Positions 1-11,700 of a DNA stretch of 64,000 nt are shown piece by piece. The notes beneath the pieces were generated by a model. It searched no databases. It was not told where the DNA came from and worked only from the letters and a program-made list of their open reading frames with translations. The first letter of the stretch is position 1. Each line of letters starts with the position of its first letter. This DNA comes from Mimachlamys varia (taxonomy: Eukaryota; Mollusca; Bivalvia; Pectinida; Pectinidae), in NCBI GenBank assembly GCA_947623455.1, contig OX392534.1, positions 39,065,426-39,129,425 of the forward strand. Direction: 5' to 3'. A program made the translations under genes and the position numbers.

Positions 1-520
1 GTTATAGACAAGTGGTAGTATAGATAGGTGGTTGTTGTAGACAGATGGTAGCTATAGACAGGTGATAGTTATAGACAGTTGGTTGTTATAGACAGTTGGT
101 AGTAAAAGATAGTTGGTTGTAATAGACAGTTAAGTAGCGATAGACAGGTGGTTGTTATAAACAAGTGGTGGTTATAGAAGAGTTGGTAGTTATAGACAGG
201 TAGTTGTTATAGACAGGTGGTTGTTATAGACAGGTGGTGGTTATAGACGGGTGGTTGTTATAGACAGGCAGTAGCTATAGACAGGTGATAGTTATAGACA
301 GGTGGTAGCTATAGACAGGTGATAGTTATAGACAGTTGGTTGTTATAGACAGGTGATAGTTATAGACAGGTGGTTGTTATAGACAGGTGGTAGTTATAGA
401 CAGGTAGTGGTTATAAACATGTGGTAGTATAGACAGGTGGTAATTATAGACAGATGGTAGTAAGAGATAGTTGGTAGCTATAGACAGGTGGTGGTTATAG
501 ACAGGTAGGGGTTATAGACA
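1..520. repeat. 18-bp minisatellite array in HSD17B10 intron 2
   Basis: About 28 imperfect tandem copies of an 18-bp unit close to GTTATAGACAGGTGGTTG run from the window edge to about position 520. Variants replace GGTGGTTG with GGTGATA or TTGGTAG. The array lies downstream of HSD17B10 exon 2 on the minus strand, so it sits inside that gene's second intron. It begins at the window edge, so its true length is unknown. Confidence 0.93.
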
Positions 521-605
521 GCTCAGGTGGTTATTACATGTACAGTATAAAATGCATGGAAATTAATAGAAGAGTTAGGATGATTGCTTTTTCATTATTT
601 CTTAC

Positions 606-770
606 ATCAGCTGCTTTGAAAACACAGTTTTCACCCAGAGATTCAGCAACTTTTTGTCCATCTGAATTTGGCAAGTCCACCAGGATTACTTTGGCTCCTT
701 GGTTTGCAAATCGAGTGGCTGTGGCCTTTCCTAGACCAGAAGCAGCCCCGGTCACCACGGTTACTAGACC
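606..770 (-). CDS. HSD17B10: HSD17B10 exon 2 (3-hydroxyacyl-CoA dehydrogenase type 2, Rossmann N-terminus)
   Basis: This is a 165-nt, phase 0-0 exon of 55 codons, from GLVTVVTGAASG through CVFKAAD. It carries the short-chain dehydrogenase cofactor motif TGxxxGxG (TGAASGLG) and the family's VDLPNS segment, where an acidic residue at the end of strand beta-2 selects NAD over NADP. The known family enzyme is mitochondrial. It oxidises 3-hydroxy-2-methylacyl-CoA in isoleucine breakdown, acts on steroids, and is a subunit of mitochondrial RNase P. The exon is bounded by an acceptor (TGTTACAG) on its high-coordinate side and a GTAAGA donor at 605-604. Open frame beyond both borders is intronic read-through. 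Catalytic Ser-Tyr-Lys and the remaining exons lie off the left edge, so only the N-terminal quarter of the protein is visible. Identification is confident. Confidence 0.93.
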
Positions 771-1431
771 CTGTAACACATCCAGAAAATTCTCTTTACA
801 CAATTAATCATTGGATTGTTTTGCAATATTTATATAAACATTGCTTCAATAAGTTACATTTTTACATGATCCACCCATGTTTTTGAGCTGAATCTCTTCA
901 AATTTATATCAAGAAAACATACAATTTTCTCAAATGCATCAATTGCAACATGTGTACTTCCATAGGGAACTTGATACATGTACTTAACGAATTTTTATAT
1001 TTTTTTCATTGTAAGTGCACTTCAATTGTAAGAATGATTCATTTATGGACTCGTTTGACAGAAACAAAACTTGGAGAACTGGAATGAGGACGAAACGATT
1101 CATAGTGAAAATGGTATTTATTAGGACAAATTAAAACACCCTGTAGAGAAAATATAGAAAATTATATTAATTAGTATGAAACGATCTGAATCCCTGCGTG
1201 ACAACAATTTCTGCCTAAGGAGCCTTTGCCAGATGGACACCTTAAGCTTGTATCTTATAAAAAAGAAGAGTTATTTCAAACTAATCTGAGACTATCAGTA
1301 ATTTAATATCGAGCTTTTCTGCCACTCCTCCCTTGACATTACTTAATATAAGAAACTAATTAAACCATATTCAACATTTTAAATTAGTATATTATAGAGG
1401 AACTTGTACATACATGTACCAGGGTTCGGGC

Positions 1432-2048
1432 ACAGGTGCTTGTGGGCATATATATGGTATTTATTCATTTATAATTTATTCATTTATATATAACATTCTA
1501 GTAGGTTACAGATGAAAACAATATTTTTAACAATAGAATGTTTGATTTCAATTGCAACTCATGTAACAATTAATAAATCTAAAATGTTACAGTAGCCTTT
1601 TAAATCTTATAAAAGAAACCCAATTTGTAAAGTAGTTATATAGCCATAATTATGAAAACTACAATTTGTAAGTTTTTATAAGGCTTAATACACTATACTG
1701 TACAAAAGGCTATACTGTACATACATACATACATACATACATGTAAAGCTACACTAGTACTGTACATCACACTTTACATCTGACTCTCTTAAAGGCTTTA
1801 AATCCTGTCTCCAAATTTCACCAATTAATTAGTCTCTTTTACCCCTTATATATAGCACGTACATGATGAAGGAGGCCGATTAACGGGTACATGTAGATTA
1901 GGCATACATCTTTGTAGTATATATGGCATGAGTTGCCATTAAGGACTTTTGAAATCAAGCATTCTATTACTACAAAATATTATTTTCATCTGTAACCTTC
2001 TATCATAACTGAAATAAAAAAAAACACACATCCACAAGCACCTGTAAT
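1432..2048. repeat. Foldback element with about 120-bp inverted arms, HSD17B10 intron 1
   Basis: The left arm begins CAGGTGCTTGTGG near 1433 and includes GGTTACAGATGAAAA near 1503. The right arm carries the reverse complements (TTTTCATCTGTAACC near 1983, CCACAAGCACCTG near 2033). Similarity between the arms also covers the AATAGAATG-TTGATTTC and GCAACTCATG blocks. The arms are imperfect and the middle is AT-rich without a reading frame. It looks like a non-autonomous foldback or MITE-like insertion. The family is not identified. Confidence 0.75.
1718..1742. repeat. (TACA)n microsatellite
   Basis: Six tandem ACAT/TACA tetranucleotides lie inside the foldback element of HSD17B10 intron 1. Confidence 0.95.
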
Positions 2049-2255
2049 GTGGGAAGTGGGGTGGGGTGCACGTGGCTGGTACAATCTCATTTCTCAACTC
2101 TAATCAGCCGACACGTCCACATTGAAGGATGACACGCCGTGTCATCATATTCATCGGTTAAACGACACATTTATATCAACAAAAGTTGGACGATGTTATG
2201 TGCCAGTATTAAATGGAGTTGGTTAGAAATAAAACAATAATTGTTCATAAGTGAC

Positions 2256-2276
2256 CTTTAGTTTCCCGGCCGACAT
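2256..2276 (-). CDS. HSD17B10: HSD17B10 exon 1 (start codon and 7 codons)
   Basis: On the minus strand an ATG at 2276-2274 opens the frame MSAGKLK and is followed by GT at 2255-2254. This joins in phase 0 to exon 2 (GLVTVVTG). Vertebrate HSD17B10 likewise has a very short first exon (9 codons ending in K) spliced immediately before GLV. The start has A at -3, a favourable context. The donor reads GTCACT, a poor match to GTRAGT, which is the main reason for caution. Intron 1 would be 1,485 nt. The start codon lies 311 bp from the ATXN10 start on the opposite strand. A different upstream first exon cannot be excluded without transcript data. Confidence 0.7.
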
Positions 2277-2358
2277 GTTCCTCGTGTTGCTTGTATATTA
2301 TGTACACACCCCGATGTACACCAATCAAAATCGGTGTTACATTTATTTTATCCAATCA

Positions 2359-2496
2359 ATGACGATCTCTTTATAATATGCGGGACAGTGTCATGGAGGT
2401 AAATAACAACACACATGGATTGGATTGCGACATCAACATCAATTTTCTTGAAATTGCTGGGTAGACAAGTTTGAGTCGGACAAACATTGAAGACGA
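2359..2496 (+). pseudogene. Decayed tandem duplicate of the ATXN10 first-exon region
   Basis: About 130 bp here align with 2549-2690. The shared order is a TATA-like box, then GGGACAGTGTC (GAGACGGTGTC in the functional copy), then an ATG (2393), then AATAAC, CATCAAC, TTTCTTGA and ATTGCTGG, then TTTGAGTCGGACAAACATT (TTTGAGCCAGACAAACATT downstream). The duplicate encodes 23 codons, MEVNNNTHGLDCDININFLE then IAG, and stops with TAG at 2462. A 3-4 nt deletion there also breaks the original frame. It has no splice donor at the expected place. It is either a dead alternative first exon or, if transcribed, an upstream ORF for ATXN10. Confidence 0.8.
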
Positions 2497-2562
2497 CATA
2501 TCTCCATGTAAACGAAGTGCAATATTTCTTGTATTTATGATCTGCAAATACTGACAACCTCT

Positions 2563-2570
2563 ATATAAAT
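2563..2570 (+). promoter_or_regulatory. TATA box candidate for ATXN10
   Basis: TATATAAA/TATATAAAT lies 25 nt upstream of the first in-frame ATG (2588) and 43 nt upstream of the second (2606). If it positions initiation 28-32 nt downstream, transcripts would start around 2591-2600. The ATG at 2606 would then be the usable start. The same element exists, less well conserved, in the upstream duplicate. Confidence 0.45.
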
Positions 2571-2587
2571 GCGAGACGGTGTCACGC

Positions 2588-2739
2588 ATGGCGATAAATA
2601 ACAGCATGGCTTGTGAAATCAACAACAAATTTCTTGATATTGCTGGTTATCTTGACAATTTTGAGCCAGACAAACATTATGGACTCATCGAAAGCGTTCT
2701 AAAGAAGTTAACAACAAACTTCAAAGATGCATCATGCAG
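2588..2739 (+). CDS. ATXN10: ATXN10 exon 1
   Basis: The frame opens MAINNSMACEINNKFLDIAG and ends ...KDASC plus a split Arg codon, followed by a consensus GTAAGT donor at 2740. Two in-frame ATGs compete. The one at 2588 has C at -3; the one at 2606 has A at -3 and G at +4 and better fits the TATA box position, giving 503 residues. The helical segment LIESVLKKLTTNF matches the start of the ataxin-10 N-terminal repeats. The exon ends in phase 2. Confidence 0.85.
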
Positions 2740-5700
2740 GTAAGTTCCGCCATATAACGACATTATTCGTCTGTATAGACCTATACGGCCTACAGTCAGA
2801 CAGTTGAGTGTACACATGTACATGTAATTAAATTAAAGCTAACCTTTACACCTAGTACACTACGTTTAAACTAGTAGTGCACTACATTTAAACTACAGGT
2901 AAACTAGTAGTGCACTGCACCCTGAACCCCATATAGGTCCATTAAAAATCAAGATACAGTTGAGTGTAAGCTAACCTTTACACCCTAGTGCACTAGGAGT
3001 GCACTACGTTTAAACTAGTAGTGCACTACATTTAAACTACAGGTAAACTAGTAGTGCACTACGTCCAGCCAGGTGTGACCACAAAAACCCCTACAGGTAA
3101 TGGGAGGGTCCATACCTACCTGTGTCCTTACCTGTACATAGGTAATATGATTTACCTGTACTTATGTTATACTATTGAAGTCATTAGTTTGTTAGTACCT
3201 GGTACTTCCTCATATAAGTACAAGAATGAAAAAATCTGAGTTTATGCCAGAAGATATTTATCATAATAACTTAAATAAATTAAAGGCCCAATATACGTAA
3301 CTTTCGGCAAAACTTGATGCGAAAATCAAGCCTAATAATATATTATTTTTATATATTTAGTTAAGATTAACTGATTTCAGCAATATTCAAGATGACTTCT
3401 TACGCGGTTATCGGTACGGCAGCAGTTGAAACTCGGTATTTGTAAACACGCGACCATTTTGACTGTCTTCTACCTGCGGTTTGTTATTGAAGTGGGCCCC
3501 ACCTGAATGATTTTCAATTCTTTGGATTTTTCTATCAGGAGTTTCTCGCTAGTTACCGCTCAGGTTTACTTCGTTTTAGGCTTATTTTTGCATGGTTATC
3601 AACTGGATTTGTTTTCAGAATTTTTCAGATTAACGAATATTTTCCTGAAGTTACGTATATTGGGCCTTTAATTCACTGCATGTCAAAATTTTAAATAAAA
3701 TAATAATTTAAATATACTAACTTATAATTCTTTTTTATGAAGTAACAATGATTCTTTTCTATTTAAATATTTGTATTCTACAATTAAATTGAAAGGTATG
3801 TGTTCAAATAAGAAATGGTATAACACATGTTTTATGTTGAAATTATTAAGTTAATCCTACTAAAAATATATACAGAAAATAAAGTAAACAACAGATTGTA
3901 ATATAAAAAAATAGATATCAGAAGAACATATTTTGTACTAAGTATAGTTGTTTCAATAACAAATTACTTTAATATTTGACATTAAGAAGCTTAGCTGTGC
4001 AATATCAGAGACGTACAAGGTTTTATAAGTCTCTGGCAGTACTACCTACATGTACCAGTATTGGTATTCTGTTTCACTATACACTCAGGTACAATGCATA
4101 CAAATGAAAGGTTATATAAACATCAAGTACTGATATAAGAAAAGATTACTTTCACCTGAACATTTAAAGCCATTTCCTTCTTCATATCAAAATACCAAGA
4201 TACATCTACATGTAATCCAATTGACTGTAATCAATGTTATCATCATTAATCAATTAACAGGCTAGGGCCCTCAGGCCTTTAATCAGACTTGGCCAGTGAT
4301 GCCTGTTGGGGAGAGGGGGGTGAGAAATTCACACCTGGCTAACTACAGACATCCTAGGGGTGTCCCCTATCTTGACCTCTGTACCTGAGGATGTGGCCCA
4401 GGCAGGTCAGGTACATGTACGTTATGCCTGGAGGGTAAAGGATTCTACCTGAAGATCTATATTTGCCCCTTTTAGTTAGATTTTATATAATCATTAGGTT
4501 GATTTAAAAGTACATTAAATGTGACTGTCATAGGCTTAACTTTGTTCTAAGTCAGGTTAATATAACTGCATATTATTTATTTGTTGTATACATATATACT
4601 TAGTCTTACAATATAGAATTAATTAAAATGATTCCATTAAACTGACCTTGCTTTTTTAAAATCATTATTACATATATGCATAAACCTTCAAGTCATATTT
4701 AATACAACCTGTAATTGCCTTCAATATTTAGGCCTAAATATTGGAAATGCATCATTTTAAAATACTTTTATACTGATAATTAGAGTAAAATTAAGTATAA
4801 TGAATGTTAGTATTTTATTATCAAACTATAATGAAGCGACTGAGCCAGAGAGTATATATTCTTAATTATTATTAATTTCAATGTTATTTTATGTACTATC
4901 AATTTATCATTGTATAATTAAATGTTTTGAATGAAACAAAAAAATGGATTAAAGTTCTCAAAATATCCACTATTTAAAGGGAAATGTGTAAATATCTAGA
5001 TATATTCTTAAAGGTTTTTAATTTCAGATAAACTTGATAAACCCTAGTAAAAGTTAACATATGTATTATCATATTTATGATCCTGGTCATATCCAGCTTA
5101 GCCCTTTATTAATCAAATTGGTTTCAAATTTGACCAGTGATAGCTAGTCAGATGAGAAATTCACACCTCAATTATGTCACTGACAGGCTTATGTCAGCAG
5201 GTGTTCCTAGACAAGGTTGAGACAGGTCAGGTAATTGCCTCAGGCCTGAGGGTCAAATCAGAACATCTGTCCCATACTGAACAATCTGAATAAATTTTAA
5301 TTTATTGTTGTGTTACTTTTTTTCAACTTCAAATTCTTATATTTATATTAACACTGTTGTATGTGGTGATATATATACATACAGATCTTAATATAGAGAA
5401 AATTGAAAAATAAAGATTATCAAAACTCTATAGCGCTTCCATAAATATATGGATCTGAGGCATGAATGTATTTTATAAAAATATATATCTAATTTAATTA
5501 AGTAATAAAAGAATATTTATTTGTTATTTTCGCAATTAGTTTTTACAATATTTAAAAATATACTTCTAAACAAATAATAATCAATAGATATTCCTTCAAT
5601 TTTTCAATATACTTGATTGTAAATTAATAAAAAAAAATAACGATAATAGTGTATATTAAAAGAAATAAGACATCAAAACTGCTAGATAAATATTAATTTT

Positions 5701-8700
5701 CTATTTTATTTATATGATGTATGCAAGAAATTTTTGGGGAAAATTGTAAGAGTAATGATCATGATTTCACAATTTCTAGTTTTGAAATGAAGGAAAAAAG
5801 GTTGTTTGAGAAAAATAAATACATAAGATGCATATATATACATTAAAGTTATAAATATTAACTAATGATAAGGCCAGCTTCAAAGTACTAGCAGACGACA
5901 AAGGTGAGGTACAGGTAAAAATCACAGGTAGATGGATGGGACTGCCCATTTACCTGTAGGGGTATTTGACCTATATGGGGTTCAGAGTGTAGTGCACTAC
6001 TAGTTTACCTGTAGTTTAAATGTAGTGCACTACTAGTTTAAACGTAGTACACTACTAGTGCACTCGGTGTAAAGGTTAGCTTACACTCAACTGTATCTGT
6101 ATTTAATGGGTAAAATCCCAAAGGGCATGTCATACTTCATATAGTACTAGTGATGAAGATGGATGAGAGAAAATAATTATTATAGTTACACTATGTGTGA
6201 GTCCAGAATGAGAGTGCGGAGTGAATGGGCAATGCATAATTATAAATGTATATTTGATGTTATTAAATGTAATAGGCATTCCTTCGCAGGAATAAACATC
6301 AAAGATATAAATGAGCATTATATTGGAGTCATTTGTCCAAGAGCCCAATTCTTGATTCATTTCGTTTCAGCAATTTTTTTTTTTTTTGACAAGATCTGGT
6401 AGTCAATGTGGATAAAATAACAAGCAAAGCCTTTATCAATTCTGTGCACATTATTACCAGCATAAGTAATATTATTTTTGTTTAATTAAGGAATAACCAC
6501 AATATTTTTGAGGGTTATACGGTATAAACCGAAAAAACTGTGTGCACTTTGCATAAACCGAAAAACTGTGTGCACTTTGCATAAACCGCTTCGCGGATTT
6601 ATGCAAAGTGCACACAGTTTTTTCGGGTTATTACTTATAATTTCATTTCCGAAGATACATATATAAGACATAAGTCTTGTACAATGATTTCGTATTAATT
6701 ATAACAAAAATTGAATGGTTTTGCAAAATGCACAACCATGTGCATAAATTTCACCGCAAAACAACTTCAACCAATCAGAAGTTTGATTACAAATTACCGC
6801 GCCAAACATGGCGGTATATGACGTCATCACTTTTTGCGTTGTCTGATTTTTGAGGTTATACGATATAACCTGAAAAAGTTTAACATTGCGGGAATAGGCA
6901 AAATTAAATTATATTAGAATAATATAAAACAAATAATGTGTGAATGATTCAAAATAACAATGAGTAAAGGGAGGTAAATCTTACAAACTTGACTTTCACA
7001 TCATACACAATTTACGCACCTTGCACAAGTACATATTGATCAAATACATAATAATGAAATTAAAACAGTTATTGAATGATTTCTTTGGAGAAAGAAAAGC
7101 AAGAGTGATGTAGACTTAACTTAATACTTATCACAGAAAAGGAAAATTATTTTGTTATAGTGAAATTGAAAATGACTTTATGATATTGAAATTGGTATTG
7201 ATGTTATTTATTTATAAGTTTTCAATCTGTTGAAATATGAAATTGATTTTCAAACTAACTATTGATTATTGGAATAATTCTTATGTGAATCAATCTAATA
7301 TATATACAAAGATAACAGTGAAGAGTTGAAGATGCCCATGGCTTTCCTTTTTTTTCTATCAGCATTTCTGTATTTATTGTTATTTTCATGCTGTAAATGG
7401 TCCATGGATAAATGTTGTATGGTTTTGAAAATTTTGTTATAAACATTTATATTAATATTTTTACTGTCCTGTCATGTACTAAAACACTGCACGGATAAAG
7501 GGTTGGAAAATCCATTAGAGATCATCTGTAATATAACCAGGGTTAAAATATACGTTCATTGCTCTTGCATATCCTGTATTATGCTATACCTGATCATGCC
7601 AGTTTTTGTCATAGCTATAATTATTTTTTAAATTAATTTACAATTGCATTGGATGCTTATATTAAAGATATTAATGAGTGTCAATATACTGCAAAAGTAT
7701 ATTGGTAAGCTGTTACCTGTACCAATCGGTCTAAACTGACATAAAAAAAACATTGGTAACCAGCAGTAGAGTTTTAAGGTCATCTTACTCAAAAGGTCAA
7801 AAGAATGACCTATAGCCATCATGCACCGTTCGTCGGTGTGCGCCATGTGTAAACTTTCCCTTCAAGCGACTTCTTCTCAATAACTGAAGGCCTAGGGTGC
7901 TGATATTATACATTTAACATGCTGTTATGAAGGGCTACCAAGTTTGTTAAAATGAATCACCTTGACCTATTTTCAAGATCACTGGGTTCAAATATGTTAA
8001 AATCTTTCAGCAACTTATTCTCAATAACCTAAAGGCCTAGGGTATTGATATTAAGCCTGTAGCATCCTGGGATGAAGAGCTACCAAGCTTGTTCAAGTGA
8101 ATGACCTTGACGTACTATCAAGGTCACAGTGGTCACATGCCTCATGCAACTTCTTCTCAATAACCAAAAGGCCCAGGAAACTTATATTTTGCCTGTGAGC
8201 ATGCTTGGATTAAGGGCTACCTAGTTTGTTCAAATGAATGACCTTGATCTACTTTCAAGGTCACAAATGCCAAATGTCATCAAAATCTTCAAGTGGCTTC
8301 TCAATACCCTAAAAGTCCAGGGAACTGGTATTTGGGCTGTAGCATGCTGTGATGAAAGGCTATCAAGTTTGTTTGAATGAATGACCTTGACCCACTTTTA
8401 AGGTCTCAGGGGTCAAATGTTTTAAAATGTTGAAGAAACTTTTTCTCAATGCCCGAAATGTCCAGGGTACTAATATTCGGTCTGTAGCATGTTTAAATGA
8501 AGTGCTTCCAAGTTTGTTAAAATGAATGACCTTGAACTACTCTCAAGGTCACAGAGTCAAAAATGTTAATATCATAACCAACTAAAATTATATATAGTCA
8601 GATAACTGTTAACATGCCAATTAGGGAGAAGGCAACTGGCATGAAGTTTTATACAAATTTGACACTTTGTATGGCAATATATGTACATCCATCTTTTGGA

Positions 8701-11700
8701 TGCTGATACAAGAGTTTTTCAACTCAGCATAGAAACTTGGTGAGCTAGTCATTGAAAATTTTGGCTATGAGTAAAAAGCATTCCTGCAAGCTTCAATAGA
8801 CGATCTCTGAAAAAGGCAGCCAAAACTGACCTGCTTAGGCATAAATTTAGGATGTTCCAGAGTACTGATGATGTAAAAAGTCAGAAAAGATATAAGTATG
8901 ACTCACAAATTATAATGAATAGCTAAGAGAGATAGTAATCATCAATGAAATGATGAGTATCTCAAGTACAGTCATGGTCAAGGTCAAAGTCAGAAGGTCA
9001 CTGAATGTCAATGTTAAGTTGTCAACTGCATAGTGTCATCAAGCAACAACAGGTCATCCATGTCACAATGTTGGCGAACGAGTATGAAAAGAAGCTCGAA
9101 ATATAAGAAACAAAAACTTGGTGCTCAGTTCAAAAGCAACAAAAGAGTAACAGTTCTCTGCTCAGCTGTTTACCAATCCGGGAGCTAAATTTTGTCTGAA
9201 GGATAGAATAAGAATACCATAAAGACTACTTGGAGTGGCCAACAAACTAACGAATCTGATGTAGTCATCCAGGATGTTATATAGTTACCTGACCATTGGA
9301 TCCATTTTATGTTATCAAAGGATCAAATAAGTCTTATTGTATCATCAAACTAATGGTGTAACATTGAGCTTTTGAATTTGTCATGACAAATTCTAGGGGT
9401 GCGAAAAAAGTGAGTCTAACCCTTTGACTATCAACGCTATTTGAAGGCCAACGCAACTTAGCTGTGATGAACCCCTGGCCTCATTCTTATACATATATAC
9501 CCTTTAACCATCTTCTCGACACTTTCGAGCTGGTATTTCTTACCCACTTTACAAGTGGTATGCAGTAGTTTTACTGACAGCGGCACCATTTGAATTGGAA
9601 CTCCTAAAGCTAAATAAATGTTCCTACTTTTGAAAACAGTCATCCACTTTCAATGTGTATTCATCTGCTTCTGAAAAAAAAGACCCAAACAGAGTCATTG
9701 ACTATTAACTCATTTATTTTCATGTGAGCATTGGGGTCATTTGACGTCTGGTTTGTTTCTTAGTAATAAAACATATTGACATTTCCATTTAGTACCACCA
9801 TGTATGTATTTTCTTGAAAAACACATACCATTCTTGCCTGGACAATAGCTAAATGAACTGTCTAGCTGTTTGACATTGAAAGGAAAATGAGTTTTATTAC
9901 ATTTTTATATTCTTTCTCTGGACAGATATATATTATAGAAAACAATTTTTCCAGACCATACTAATCTAAAACAACCTTTCTTTGCAGAGAGAAAATAGTC
10001 AAGACACATGCTGAGACAATTGGAAAAGTTCTTTGCAAATGTAATGAAAGCCTTACAACAGAATACTATGAGGATTGGCCGTCTCATATAACAGACTGTA
10101 GCACAGAGTGTTACCGTGTGCTACGCAATGCGTGTGCAGGGTCCAAGGCCAACCAAGACCTTGTGGCTGAGGGGTGTCCTAGCTGTATAGACTGTTGTGA
10201 AGAAACACTGAAACCCTTGGCTCGATGTTCCTCCGAACAGACCATTCCGAAACTGACTGAAGACAAAGTGATATTGCTTAGGTGTTGTGTACAATTCCTC
10301 GGGAATTTGGTGGCCGGGCATCCGGAAAACAGCAAGCAAGTTTGGAACCAGTTTTCAAAACGTTTTAGGTCAGTGAGCCAAATGTGATCTATTGTGGTAT
10401 TTGTAATAACGCATGTACTGATAGATATATATTGCTTTGAGATTTACCAATAATGTATTGTTTATCAGAAATTGACTATGACGCTTTCTTTTTTAATGTA
10501 GAAGAGACGCAATGTCTATTGAATTATATTAACGGAGCTGATTTCTCTTTTTAACAACATCCACAACAGTTATTTGCTTCAAGGAAATAAACATTGATTT
10601 CACTACATTTCTGACTAATCAAATTTTAAAAATCTCTTGAAGCACGTAAATCAAACGCTGCAAAAGTAATGATTGCCAATGAGTTAAATCACCTTTAAAT
10701 ACAACTATCCAGACAATACTACTGCAGACTTGCAGGAGCTACAGCCCCTAAAACAACTATGATGATAAACCATTTTATTACAGGGGTCTGTTGTGTGTTG
10801 AGGATGACAAGCTAACCCAATATGTGTGTATGGTCATACACAGCTGTATCCAGGGGGGTGGGCAGGACAGGGAGTGGTCATCAAGGCTCGGGACTGACCA
10901 GGACTTCATACAGATTGTGTGTGATATCCTCAGCGCAGTGACCGACACAGACCTGGAGTGGGGGTTCGTTGACGATTAATCTCATAAAAATCATTTCATG
11001 TTTTATGAATTAGAATGGTTATTCATATATTTTTATGAAGGTTTATGTTCTGATTTCTTTTATTTTTTTTGATAGAAGAATTATCGATATTGAATAAATT
11101 CTTAGTATTAATATATATTTCTGTACGGAATGTGTATGTGTAACAGCTAAAGATTATACAAACATTATAACTGCAAAGTACAGATTTATGTAATGAAATA
11201 AAAATAAATATATAACGAACTAACATTCCTTTACATATCTTTTTCACTTAAATATATATTACAAAGATTGTCGCTCGTATTCTTGTATATTTGTAATGGT
11301 GCAGTTTAATTCATTTTTTGGCTCGACTGTATATTGTTCTTAATTATAAAGATGATATTCTCGCGTGGATCTTTTGTACAACCCGTAGACACTATATATC
11401 TTTGTTAAAAAACACATAAGTTAACACATCACAAATAGCTTCCACTCTTTGAGTGTAATTATTTCTTGTTGTCAACTTCTATATAAGTTAGTGTTTCAGT
11501 ACCATCAACAGTTTTTTTGTGTGTCAATACAGCTAACTCTCAGATCAATCTATCGTGATAAGACGTTATTTTAACAGCGATTTTTTACGACTCTTGGGTT
11601 CACACTTATTACATCAGGTAGAGAAAGAATAAAAGTAATCAAACAATGTAACATGACGGTCAATGTTTTACTCTTGAATATGATACTGTAGGATATACGT

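Larger units (their letters stand above)
2277..2587. promoter_or_regulatory. Putative bidirectional promoter between HSD17B10 and ATXN10
   Basis: Only 311 bp separate the divergent start codons, so both 5' UTRs and both core promoters must lie here or just inside the first exons. The sequence includes the TATATAAA box at 2563 (plus orientation), a related TTTATAATA box near 2371, and a decayed duplicate of ATXN10 exon 1. There is no obvious GC island. Transcription start sites cannot be read from sequence alone. Confidence 0.6.

Noticed and set aside
534..605. Extension of HSD17B10 exon 2 to a stop (RNNEKAIILTLLL...)
   Set aside because: It runs past a GTAAGA donor, and similarity to the family ends at AAD.
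538..886. Plus-strand frames over the HSD17B10 exon
   Set aside because: They are antisense shadows. The minus frame encodes a recognised Rossmann motif with matching splice sites.
10964..10979. Exon 3 of ATXN10 read through to a TAA (FVDD-stop), giving a truncated protein
   Set aside because: The conserved continuation lies in exon 4, in phase with a donor at 10964. Read-through could occur only as intron retention.
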